Source of the DNA: an uncultured Bacteroidia bacterium | GTDB taxonomy: Bacteria; Bacteroidota; Bacteroidia; Bacteroidales; F082 | Direction: 5' to 3' | NCBI GenBank assembly: GCA_902783365.1 | Contig: CACZQL010000093.1 | Coordinates: forward strand, 1 to 38,683 | DNA: 38,683 nucleotides | Part shown: piece by piece, positions 31,817-38,683 of the stretch | Position numbering within the stretch: the first letter of the stretch is position 1 | How the letters are laid out: each line of letters begins with the position of its first letter | Translations under genes and position numbers: made by a program | Notes under the pieces: model-generated | Databases searched by the model: none | Told to the model about the DNA's origin: nothing | The model's input: the letters and a program-made list of their open reading frames with translations, nothing else

Positions 31817-33142
31817 ATGAGACTCATTTGTGTTCGTATTTGTGCTGTCGTCATGGGTTTTTGTGCCACGTTCACGACAGTCCAAGCCCAGGAGACCGCC
31901 TCCGGCAATACCACTTACCAGGTTACTTTGGAACAGGCGTTGCAAATCGCCCTCGCGGAGAGCAACACCATCAAGATTGCCGACATGACCATCGAGAAAA
32001 GCGGTTACGCCAAAAAGGGAAGCTATGCCTCCCTGTATCCAAACATTAACGTGTCAAGCTCGTACCAGCGCACCCTGCTGAAGCAGGTCATGGTGATGGA
32101 CATGGGCGGCCAACCCATGGAGATCAAGGTGGGCCGCGACAACAACATCAGTGCCTCGGCTTCCGCCAGTATGCCGCTGGTGAACGTCCAACTGTGGGAA
32201 AGCCTGAAACTCTCCGCCCTCGATGTGGAACTGGCCGTGGAACAGGCCCGCGCCTCCAAAGTGTCGATGATCTCCCAGGTCAAGCAAGCCTTCTACGCCG
32301 TGCTCCTCGCCAAAGAGTCACTTGAGGTGATGACCCAGGTATATGAAAACGCCCAGGCCAACTATCAAAAGACCCTCGACCGCTTCAACGTGGGCAAGGC
32401 CTCCGAGTTGGAGAAACTGCGCGCCCAGGTCAACGTGATGAACACGGAACCCAATGTGTCAAGCGCCCAAAATGCCGTGATGCTTGCCACCTGGCAACTC
32501 AAAGCCGTGATGGGCATGAACCTCGATGTGGATCTCGAGGCGGTGGGAAACCTGAACGACTATACCGACGCCCTCCTGACCCCCTACGCCAGCGAAGACG
32601 ACCTCTCCAATAACAGCTCTTTGCTGCAATTCGACATCCAAGACCGGATGCTCGAATCCACCCTCCGGATGCAAAAGAAACAATACCTTCCCACCCTCGC
32701 TGCCAGCATCAACTACAACTACAGCGCCATGGGCGACGAAAGCCTGCGCTGGTTCCCCTCCTCAACCGCCGCGGTGAGCCTCAACATCCCGGTGTTCGAC
32801 GGGTTCCAAAAACACTACAGCATCAAACAAAGCAAAATCAACAGGGACATGCTCGCCGTGCAACGTGAGGATACTGAGCGACAGATCCGCATCGCCATGA
32901 AAAACTACAACGACCGCATCGCCCTCTGTGTGAAAAACTATACCGCCGCCCATTCCACCGTGGAGGTCGCACAGAAGAGCTACCAAATCTCCGAGAAGAT
33001 GTATGAGGTCGGCAAAGCCACCCTCGTGGAACTCAACGACGCCCAACTCGCCTTGCAACAAGCCCAACTTACCCAAGCCCAGGCCATCTATGAGTTCATG
33101 GTGGCCCGCGCTTCTCTCGACGAACTCATTGGAAAAGAATAA
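31817..33142 (+). CDS. TolC-family outer-membrane efflux channel
   Basis: A 441-residue outer-membrane factor. It has a signal peptide (MRLICVRICAVVMGFCATFTTVQA) and then the duplicated TolC helical hairpins. The first repeat is YQVTLEQALQIALAESNTIKIADMTIEKSGYAKKG, and ALEVMTQVYENAQANYQKTLDRFNVGKASELEKLRAQV-like long helices mark the barrel-tunnel boundary. The second half repeats this with KSYQISEKMYEVGKATLVELNDAQLALQQAQ. A trimer would form a channel through the outer membrane and periplasm for the adaptor and RND pump encoded next. It is the first gene of the operon, 18 bases before the adaptor gene. Confidence 0.92.
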   Translation: MRLICVRICAVVMGFCATFTTVQAQETASGNTTYQVTLEQALQIALAESNTIKIADMTIEKSGYAKKGSYASLYPNINVSSSYQRTLLKQVMVMDMGGQPMEIKVGRDNNISASASASMPLVNVQLWESLKLSALDVELAVEQARASKVSMISQVKQAFYAVLLAKESLEVMTQVYENAQANYQKTLDRFNVGKASELEKLRAQVNVMNTEPNVSSAQNAVMLATWQLKAVMGMNLDVDLEAVGNLNDYTDALLTPYASEDDLSNNSSLLQFDIQDRMLESTLRMQKKQYLPTLAASINYNYSAMGDESLRWFPSSTAAVSLNIPVFDGFQKHYSIKQSKINRDMLAVQREDTERQIRIAMKNYNDRIALCVKNYTAAHSTVEVAQKSYQISEKMYEVGKATLVELNDAQLALQQAQLTQAQAIYEFMVARASLDELIGKE

Positions 33143-33160
33143 AAAACTGTAAATACCGTC

Positions 33161-34210
33161 ATGAATCATTTTAGGATTACCTTCATCGCGCTCACCGTAG
33201 CCCTTCTGCTTGCGAGCTGTGGCTCCAAAAACGGCAACAACACCGCTAACAATACTGCCAACAGCGCTGCTCCGGCCCAACAGGCCGCTCCCGTGGTCAG
33301 CGTGACTGCCGTCCACGCAGAAGATGTGGACATCACCAACACCTTCACCTCCAACATCGAGCCTTTTGCCACTAACAACATTGTCTCACAAACCTCAGAA
33401 CGCATCGTGAGCATCCTCGTGGAAGTGGGCGATAAGGTACGCAAAGGCCAACTGCTCGCCAAGATGAACGACGTGAACCTCACCAAAGCCCGTATGCAAC
33501 TCGTCAACGACTCCACGGAGTTCAACCGACTGACGGAACTCCATAAAATTGGCGCCGTCGCCCAAGCGGACTACGACCTTGCCAAACTCTCCCTCGAGAT
33601 CTCCAAAAAGACCTATAGCAACTTGATGGAAAACACCATGCTCCGTAGCCCCATCAATGGTGTGGTGACTGCCCGCAACTACGACAAGGGCGACATGTAC
33701 TCCAACATGGGCCAACCCATCTTCGTGGTGGAGCAAATCACCCCCGTCAAAATGATTATCAATGTCTCTGAATCCCTTATCAGCCAAATTCATAAAGGTA
33801 TGGAATTCGATATTACCGTTGAATCATATCCTAATGAAACTTTTAAGGGGAAAATCAATCTCATCTATCCTACGGTGAATGCCAACACCCACACCTTCCC
33901 CGTGGAGGTCATCTGCCAGAACACTGACCAACGGCTGCGTCCAGGAATGTTCGCCCGCGTGATCGCCAACTTCGGCACCAACCACCACGTGGTGGTACCC
34001 GATGTCGCTGTGGTGAAACAGTCGGGATCGGGCGAGTATTTCGTGTATGTGTTGCGCCCCGATAACACGGTGAAATACCAGTTGGTGGAACTTGGTAAGC
34101 GTCTCGGCGAGAAATATGAGATTATCAACGGCTTGAACGAAGGCGACCAAGTCGTTGTCGAAGGCCAAGCCCGACTCAAGGACGGTGTTGCCGTTACCCT
34201 GAAAAACTAA
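33161..34210 (+). CDS. RND efflux periplasmic adaptor (membrane fusion protein), lipoprotein
   Basis: A 349-residue adaptor anchored by a lipid on Cys20 in the signal TVALLLASC. A low-complexity Asn/Thr/Ala linker (24-46) leads into the usual nested domains. A barrel-sandwich lipoyl half is at about 55-100 (RIVSILVEVGDKVRKGQLLAKM). A short alpha-hairpin runs to about 165, the other lipoyl half has MLRSPINGVVTARNYDKGDM, and a beta-barrel with VNANTHTFPVEVICQN and a membrane-proximal domain finish the protein. The hairpin is short, as in adaptors that contact TolC tip-to-tip. It bridges pump and channel. A 33-base gap with a period-7 repeat array separates it from the permease gene. Confidence 0.92.
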   Translation: MNHFRITFIALTVALLLASCGSKNGNNTANNTANSAAPAQQAAPVVSVTAVHAEDVDITNTFTSNIEPFATNNIVSQTSERIVSILVEVGDKVRKGQLLAKMNDVNLTKARMQLVNDSTEFNRLTELHKIGAVAQADYDLAKLSLEISKKTYSNLMENTMLRSPINGVVTARNYDKGDMYSNMGQPIFVVEQITPVKMIINVSESLISQIHKGMEFDITVESYPNETFKGKINLIYPTVNANTHTFPVEVICQNTDQRLRPGMFARVIANFGTNHHVVVPDVAVVKQSGSGEYFVYVLRPDNTVKYQLVELGKRLGEKYEIINGLNEGDQVVVEGQARLKDGVAVTLKN

Positions 34211-34238
34211 CTTCTTACTTCTATCTTCTTACTTCTCA
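34211..34238 (+). repeat. Period-7 tandem array, consensus CTTCTTA
   Basis: Four in-register 7-base units beginning on the base after the adaptor stop codon and ending 5 bases before the permease ATG (34244). On the opposite strand the unit reads GAAGTAA or GAAGATA. The array lies inside an operon, so it is transcribed and must not block the ribosome. Confidence 0.8.
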
Positions 34239-34243
34239 AAAAA

Positions 34244-37200
34244 ATGAGCTTACAAAGAAAAGCAGTCAATAATCCGGTGACGACGGCCCTGGTGTTCATC
34301 GCCATCGCTATCTTCGGTATCTATTCCCTGATGAATATCTCCATCAACCGTTTCCCCGACATGGAGACCAACTTCATTATGGTGATGACCTCTTATCCAG
34401 GTGCCAGCGCTGTGGATATCGAAACCAACCTATCCAAGCCGCTTGAAAACTCCCTCAACGCCGTGCCTGACCTCAAGCACCTCTCATCCACTTCCCGTGA
34501 GAACACTTCGGTGATCTCGTTGGAATTCGAGAGCGGCATCGACATTGAGGAAGCCACCAATAACGTGCGCGACAAGTTGGACATGGTGCGGAACTACCTT
34601 CCCGACGGAGCCACTAACCCCGTCCTTTTCAAGTTCAATGCGGAGGATATGCCCATCATGCTCTTGAGTGTGACCGCCAAGGAAAGCCTTCCCGCGTTGG
34701 AGAAAATCATCGAGGACCGTATCACCACCCCGCTGGCTCGTGTGAGTGGGGTAGGTACAGTCTCCGCCAGCGGCGCCCCCAAACGTGAGATTCAGGTTTA
34801 TGTCGATCCCAATAAGCTGGAAGCATACGGCCTGACCATCGAATCGCTCTCCGCCACCTTGATGAACGAGAACCGTAACATCCCGGCTGGTTATATCGAC
34901 ATTGGTTCGCATACCTACAACCTGCGTGTGCAGAAGGAGTTTGGCGCCGCCAAAGAGATGGAGGAGGTCGTTGTGGGCTCCTTCAACGCCGCTCCCATCT
35001 ATCTGCGTGATGTGGCCCGCGTGATTGATGGTCCCGAGGAACGCTCGCAGGAGTCCTATAGCAACGGTGTGCAAGGTGCCACCATCACCATCCAGAAACA
35101 AACCGATGCCAATGCCGTCAACGTGATCAAAGGCGTGAAGGAACAACTCGCCAAAATCGAGAAAACCCTTCCTTCCGACGTGAAAGTCACTATCATCGTG
35201 GATGGCTCCACCGATATCATCAACACCATCACCAGCCTCGAACACACCATCTTCATCACCTTCCTGCTGGTTATGCTCGTGGTGTTCGTGTTCCTGGGCC
35301 GCTGGCGTGCCACCCTCATCATCGTCCTTGCCATCCCCATCTCGCTGTTGGCCTCTTTGATTTATCTGTTCGCCACCGGCAATACTCTGAACATCATCTC
35401 CATGTCGGCACTCTCCATTGCCATCGGTATGGTCGTGGATGATGCCATCGTGGTGTTGGAGAACATCACCACGCATATCGAGAAAGGGGAGAAGCCCAAG
35501 GAAGCCGCCGTCCATGCCACCCAGGAGGTGTCGCTTTCGGTCATCGCCTCCACACTTACCATGTTGGCCGTGTTCCTGCCCCTCACCATGATTAAAGGTA
35601 TGACTGGCGTGATGTTCCGCCAGCTGGGTTGGATCGTCTCCATCATCATGATCGTTTCCACCTGCGGCGCTTTGACGCTGGTGCCGATGATGTGCTCCAA
35701 GATGCTCGTGATGAACCCCCACCAAAGCAAGTTCCACAAAGCGATTTTCGTACCTATTAATAAAGCACTCGACGCCATCAGCAACGGCTATGCCCGCCTG
35801 ATCAACTGGGCGGTCAACCACCGCAAGCTGGTCATCATCGGCATGTTGTTAATCTTTGTGCTCTCCGTGGCCTTGTTCGCCCCGAACCTGAAAACCGAGA
35901 TGATGCCCAAGTCCGACTCGGAGCGTATCTCCATCACCATCGAGCTGCCTACGGGTACCGGACAGAACGTCACCAGCGTTTTTGCCAAAAGCCTTGCGGA
36001 GGAGTTCATGGCCATCCCTGAAGTCAAGATTTGCAATTTCAGCTTCGGCCAGGCCGACTCCGACAACGCCTTCGCTTCCATGCGTAACAACGGTACGCAC
36101 ATCATCTCCTACAACTTGAGAATCGGTACCAAGACGGAACGCCGCAAGGCCGGGTTGCGCTCTTCCACCGAAGTGGCTGACGAAATCCGTGGACGGTTGA
36201 ACGCCATGCCCGAAATCAAGAAAGCCAATGTCAACGAAGGCGGCGGCGGCATGGGCGGCATGAGCACCGTCCAGGTTGAGGTCTATGGCTACGATTTCCA
36301 AAAGACCGACCAAATCGCCAATGAGCTGGCCCAAAAGCTCCGCGACCGCGGCATCAAACAGGTGATTGTGGGCCGTGACGACTATATCCCCGAATACCAA
36401 ATTGACTTTGACCGTGAGAAACTGGCGCTGAACGGCCTGAACAGCACTACGGCGGCCTCTTACGTGAAAAACAGGATCAGTGGTTCGGTGACTTCCTACT
36501 ATCGTGAGGAAGGCGACGAGTATGATATTCGCGTCCGTTACGCCCCTGAGTTCCGTACCAGTGTCGAGGATATCGAAGACATCAAAATCTATAATGGCTA
36601 TGGCCAGGCCATCCGCGTGGGTGACCTCGGCAAGGTGGTGGAAGCCTTGACCCCGCCCAACATCCAACGCAAAGACCGTGAACGTATGGTCAGTGTCACT
36701 GCTGTTGTCGGCAAAGGCCAAGTGCTTAGCGATGTGGTCAAGATGGCCGAGGAAGTCATCGAAGACACTCAAATCCCTTCCGAGATCATGACCAAGATCG
36801 CCGGCGACTATGAGAGCCAACAGGAGATGTTTGGCGACATGCTGGTGCTCCTTATTTTGATTATCATCTTGGTTTATATTGTGATGGCCGCCCAGTTCGA
36901 GAACCTGATGAAACCTTTCGTCATCATGTTCTCTGTGCCTTTCACCTTCACGGGTGTATTGCTTGGCTTATGGCTCAACAATGTTGCCCTGGGGGTCATG
37001 GCCTTCGTCGGTATCCTCATCCTGATGGGTATCGTGGTGAAGAACGGCATTGTCTTGATCGACTACACCACACTTCTTGAAGAACGTGGCGTGGAGGTCA
37101 AGGAAGCCACCGTCAGAGCCGCCCGTTCCCGTCTGCGTCCTATCTTGATGACCACCCTGACCACCGTTCTTGGCATGATTCCTATGGCCATCGGCAGGGG

Positions 37201-37378
37201 AGAAGGTGCCGAGATGTGGAACGGACTGGGTATCACGGTGGCCTGGGGTCTCTCGATCTCCACCTTAATCACCTTATTATTAATACCGGCTCTGTATTGC
37301 TCCCTTGAGACCCGTGCGGTTCGCCGCAAACAACGCAAGGCCGAAAAGGCGTTGACCGCCACTGAGAATATTAGATAA
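34244..37378 (+). CDS. RND efflux permease, HAE1-type
   Basis: A 1044-residue inner-membrane proton-driven pump with the AcrB/MdtB-type layout: transmembrane helix 1, a periplasmic porter loop, helices 2-6, and the same again. The proton-relay Asp pair is Asp399-Asp400 in IAIGMVVDDAIVVLENI (TM4), and the conserved TM10 Lys is Lys933 in MGIVVKNGIVLIDY. The FPDMETNFIMVMTSYPGASAVDIE start and the VSGVGTVSASGAPKREIQVYVDP segment are typical of hydrophobic and amphiphilic efflux pumps, not of the metal (CusA) group. It works with the TolC and adaptor products. The substrate range cannot be predicted. A period-7 repeat array fills the gap before it, and the PG0541-like gene follows 5 bases after its stop. 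Confidence 0.95.
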   Translation: MSLQRKAVNNPVTTALVFIAIAIFGIYSLMNISINRFPDMETNFIMVMTSYPGASAVDIETNLSKPLENSLNAVPDLKHLSSTSRENTSVISLEFESGIDIEEATNNVRDKLDMVRNYLPDGATNPVLFKFNAEDMPIMLLSVTAKESLPALEKIIEDRITTPLARVSGVGTVSASGAPKREIQVYVDPNKLEAYGLTIESLSATLMNENRNIPAGYIDIGSHTYNLRVQKEFGAAKEMEEVVVGSFNAAPIYLRDVARVIDGPEERSQESYSNGVQGATITIQKQTDANAVNVIKGVKEQLAKIEKTLPSDVKVTIIVDGSTDIINTITSLEHTIFITFLLVMLVVFVFLGRWRATLIIVLAIPISLLASLIYLFATGNTLNIISMSALSIAIGMVVDDAIVVLENITTHIEKGEKPKEAAVHATQEVSLSVIASTLTMLAVFLPLTMIKGMTGVMFRQLGWIVSIIMIVSTCGALTLVPMMCSKMLVMNPHQSKFHKAIFVPINKALDAISNGYARLINWAVNHRKLVIIGMLLIFVLSVALFAPNLKTEMMPKSDSERISITIELPTGTGQNVTSVFAKSLAEEFMAIPEVKICNFSFGQADSDNAFASMRNNGTHIISYNLRIGTKTERRKAGLRSSTEVADEIRGRLNAMPEIKKANVNEGGGGMGGMSTVQVEVYGYDFQKTDQIANELAQKLRDRGIKQVIVGRDDYIPEYQIDFDREKLALNGLNSTTAASYVKNRISGSVTSYYREEGDEYDIRVRYAPEFRTSVEDIEDIKIYNGYGQAIRVGDLGKVVEALTPPNIQRKDRERMVSVTAVVGKGQVLSDVVKMAEEVIEDTQIPSEIMTKIAGDYESQQEMFGDMLVLLILIIILVYIVMAAQFENLMKPFVIMFSVPFTFTGVLLGLWLNNVALGVMAFVGILILMGIVVKNGIVLIDYTTLLEERGVEVKEATVRAARSRLRPILMTTLTTVLGMIPMAIGRGEGAEMWNGLGITVAWGLSISTLITLLLIPALYCSLETRAVRRKQRKAEKALTATENIR

Positions 37379-37383
37379 AAGTT

Positions 37384-37677
37384 ATGAAAGCGATATTTGT
37401 GACCTACAATCAGGCCTATTATGACGACATCACGGCCATCTTGAACGCCAATGGTGTGAAAGGCTATACTGAATGGGATGAGATTAAAGGGCATGGCAGT
37501 GTGAAAGGGGAGCCTCACCTGGGCTCCCACGCCTGGCCTACCTTGAACAACGCCATCATTTCCTTTGTGGAAGATGACAGGGTAGAAGGGATTTTGAAGA
37601 ACCTTCGTGAAAAGGATGAGAAGGCTCCCGAGCTGGGCTTGAGGGCCTTTGTTTGGGGCATTGAGCAGATGATATGA
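37384..37677 (+). CDS. PG0541-like transporter-associated protein (P-II-like fold)
   Basis: A 97-residue cytoplasmic protein that starts 5 bases after the RND permease stop. It matches the small family found beside RND permease genes in Bacteroidota (the type protein is PG0541 of Porphyromonas). The start MKAIFVTYNQAYYDDITAILNANGV and the EWDEIKGHGSVKGEPHLGSHAWPTLNNAIISFV pattern give a ferredoxin-like beta-alpha-beta fold resembling P-II and CutA proteins. Conserved His and Glu residues in GHGSVKGEPHLGSHAWP could bind metal or a nucleotide. A regulatory role on the pump is plausible but unproven. Confidence 0.82.
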   Translation: MKAIFVTYNQAYYDDITAILNANGVKGYTEWDEIKGHGSVKGEPHLGSHAWPTLNNAIISFVEDDRVEGILKNLREKDEKAPELGLRAFVWGIEQMI

Positions 37678-37695
37678 CATTTTTTTTCATTTTTT

Positions 37696-37726
37696 TTGAA
37701 TACATTGTTTTTTATTGCTATATTTG
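37696..37726 (+). promoter_or_regulatory. Promoter of the YegP-like gene
   Basis: TTG at 37696-37698, a 20-base spacer and TATATTTG at 37719-37726. The ATG at 37774 lies 47 bases downstream. A longer open frame starting at 37696 is excluded because it begins inside the -33 element. Confidence 0.65.
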
Positions 37727-37773
37727 CCTCGTTATATAACTACTTGTATTCATTATCATTAAATTGTGTTCTC

Positions 37774-38109
37774 ATGGGAAAATTTGTTATTACACTCAGA
37801 AAAAACGGTGAGTTTATGTTTAATCTGAAGGCCACCAATGGCCAGACCATCCTCACCAGTGAAGGTTATACCACCAGAGCTGCCTGCCTGAACGGTATTG
37901 AATCCGTCAAGAAAAACAGCGTGGTGGATGCCCGTTTCGAGAAAAAGGTGGCTGCCAATGGCAAGCCGTTCTTCAATCTGAAGGCTGCCAACGGTCAGAT
38001 TATTGGTTCGAGCCAGATGTACGTCAACGAGAAAAACATGCTCAATGGTGTTGCTTCTGTGATGAAGAACGCGCCCGATGCACCGATTGTTGATATGACT
38101 ATCGAGTGA
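37774..38109 (+). CDS. YegP/DUF1508 family protein
   Basis: A 111-residue protein made of two tandem DUF1508 repeats of about 50 residues: GEFMFNLKATNGQTILTSEGYTTRAACLNGIESVKKN and then KPFFNLKAANGQIIGSSQMYVNEKNMLNGVASVMKN. The shared pattern is F-x-F-N-L-K-A-x-N-G-Q with a following helix. The function is unknown; the fold is a small beta-alpha unit that can dimerise, and the two repeats form a pseudo-dimer. No signal peptide. It is monocistronic, between a clear promoter and a strong terminator, which fits a highly expressed small cytosolic protein. Confidence 0.9.
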   Translation: MGKFVITLRKNGEFMFNLKATNGQTILTSEGYTTRAACLNGIESVKKNSVVDARFEKKVAANGKPFFNLKAANGQIIGSSQMYVNEKNMLNGVASVMKNAPDAPIVDMTIE

Positions 38110-38130
38110 TTTTCGTTGAAAAATCTTTGG

Positions 38131-38162
38131 AGAGACGGCGCTTGCGCCGTCTCTTTTTTTTT
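38131..38162 (+). terminator. Strong rho-independent terminator after the YegP-like gene
   Basis: A perfect 10-bp GC-rich stem, AGAGACGGCG (38131-38140) and CGCCGTCTCT (38145-38154), with a CTTG tetraloop and a T-run to 38162. It lies 21 bases after the stop codon. Confidence 0.92.
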
Positions 38163-38173
38163 GGTGCGCTCTT

Positions 38174-38508
38174 GACCTCACCCCCGGCCCCTCTCCGTGG
38201 CGGAGAGGGGGGAATAGCACCTAACTCCGGCCCCGAAATCCCCCCGCTCAGTGACGAAGAGGAGGGGGAAGTGCCGCCCGGGGCTGCTCTTTGGCCCCAT
38301 CCTCGGCCCCGAAATCCCCCCTCTCCGCGACGAAGAGGAGGGGGAAAGCGTCGCCCAGGGCTGCTCTCTGGCCCCATCCTCGGCCCCGAAATCCCCCCTC
38401 TCAGCGACGGAGAGGAGGGGGAAAGCGTCGCCCGGAGCTGCTCTTTGGCCCCATCCCCGGCCCCGAAATCCCCCCTCTCCGCCACGGAGAGGGGCCGGGG
38501 GTGAGGTC
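38174..38508. repeat. 335-bp element: perfect 37-bp terminal inverted repeats around 77-bp tandem repeats
   Basis: The left end (38174-38210) and right end (38472-38508) are exact reverse complements over all 37 bases, and each end contains its own CCTCTCC/GGAGAGG hairpin. Between them, GGCCCCGAAATCCCCC recurs at 38229, 38305, 38382 and 38459, giving a 76-77 base period. Since 77 is not a multiple of 3 and both strands show only GC-rich pseudo-frames, it is not coding. The CCTCACCCCCGGCCCCTCTCC core is a widely scattered bacterial intergenic repeat. It probably behaves like a MITE or REP element, and its RNA would fold into a long hairpin. Confidence 0.9.
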
Positions 38509-38585
38509 CCACACAAAAAAATGGTTTTGCAACCCGCTGATAGTCAGCGATTATAAAAATTTTTGAAAAAAAAGTGAAAAAAAGC

Positions 38586-38615
38586 TTGCCAGTAACAAAA
38601 AAAGCTGTAATTTTG
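38586..38615 (+). promoter_or_regulatory. Strong promoter of a probable rRNA operon
   Basis: TTG at 38586-38588, a 19-base spacer and TAATTTTG at 38608-38615. An A/T-rich stretch (38551-38584) just upstream resembles an UP element. Together with the leader that follows, this fits an rRNA promoter. Confidence 0.7.
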
Positions 38616-38621
38616 CAGCCG

Positions 38622-38683
38622 TTTTCGACCGGTAAACATGAGGTTATGAAGGGAGCGTCGGGGACAGTTCTTTGAAAGGTTGA
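38622..38683 (+). other. Probable rRNA operon leader with boxA-like element (continues past window)
   Basis: From the predicted transcription start near 38622 to the window end there is no open frame. GTTCTTTGAAA at 38667-38677 closely matches the antitermination boxA (GCTCTTTAACA) that precedes 16S rRNA. Sequences of this type lie upstream of 16S genes in many Bacteroidota. The rRNA itself would begin beyond the window. Confidence 0.55.

Noticed and set aside
38229-38475. Regular repeats at about 77 bases, possibly CRISPR-like
   Set aside because: The whole unit, not only short direct repeats, is conserved, no unique spacers are present, and no cas gene is in the window.
38106-38566. Several long open frames on both strands in the GC-rich 3' region
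   Set aside because: They come from a 77-base tandem repeat whose period is not a multiple of three, consist almost only of Gly, Pro, Arg, Ala and Ser, and overlap in every frame, so they are not genes.

Overview
The window reads as a chromosomal segment of a Bacteroidota (Bacteroidales-like) bacterium with moderate GC. Three things point there. Promoters fit the Bacteroidota consensus TTG-N18-22-TAnnTTTG in front of many genes. Shine-Dalgarno sequences are mostly absent. The gene families are typical of the phylum: WYL regulator, two-domain CPA2 antiporters, lipoprotein GalM, HK-REC-HPt hybrid kinase, and an RND operon ending in a PG0541-type gene. The species cannot be named from the sequence. 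The window appears to end inside the leader of a ribosomal RNA operon.

Layout. 1-3.6 kb: the C-terminal part of a WYL regulator, a small unknown gene, an AT-rich gene fusing an AbiEi-like DNA-binding domain to a Fic AMP-transferase behind a phased array of operator-like palindromes, then a beta-carbonic anhydrase and a DEDDh exonuclease. 3.6-8.2 kb: two tandem paralogous cation:proton antiporters. 8.3-13.6 kb: topoisomerase III whose frame runs without a stop into a lipoprotein, followed by a large exported solenoid-like protein. 13.6-17.3 kb, leftward: nicotinate phosphoribosyltransferase and a DUF47-PiT-DUF47 phosphate-transport operon. 17.4-18.8 kb: an exported Fn3-like surface protein. 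18.8-22.4 kb, leftward: an unusual three-gene operon (small helical protein, vWA protein, divergent PurA-like enzyme) and a ureohydrolase.

22.4-22.5 kb holds a palindrome-rich gap with DnaA-box-like sequences. 22.6-27.2 kb: a coiled-coil lipoprotein, then a sigma-54 response regulator convergent with an HK-REC-HPt hybrid kinase; these two probably form one signalling pair. 27.3-31.7 kb: a lipoprotein 5'-nucleotidase, a lipoprotein aldose 1-epimerase and an ABC-F ATPase. 31.8-37.7 kb: a complete RND efflux operon (TolC, adaptor, permease, PG0541-like). 37.8-38.7 kb: a YegP-like protein, a strong terminator, a 335-bp element with perfect 37-bp terminal inverted repeats around 77-bp tandem repeats, then a promoter and boxA-like leader.

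The most unusual observations are: (1) six degenerate arrays with an exact 7-bp period, five abutting or overlapping stop codons and one inside topB where it encodes a charged insert; (2) the small protein/vWA/PurA-like operon, in which the PurA homologue keeps its P-loop and catalytic His but has lost parts of the aspartate and GTP sites; (3) the helically phased operator array controlling the AbiEi-Fic fusion gene; (4) the in-frame topB-lipoprotein fusion.
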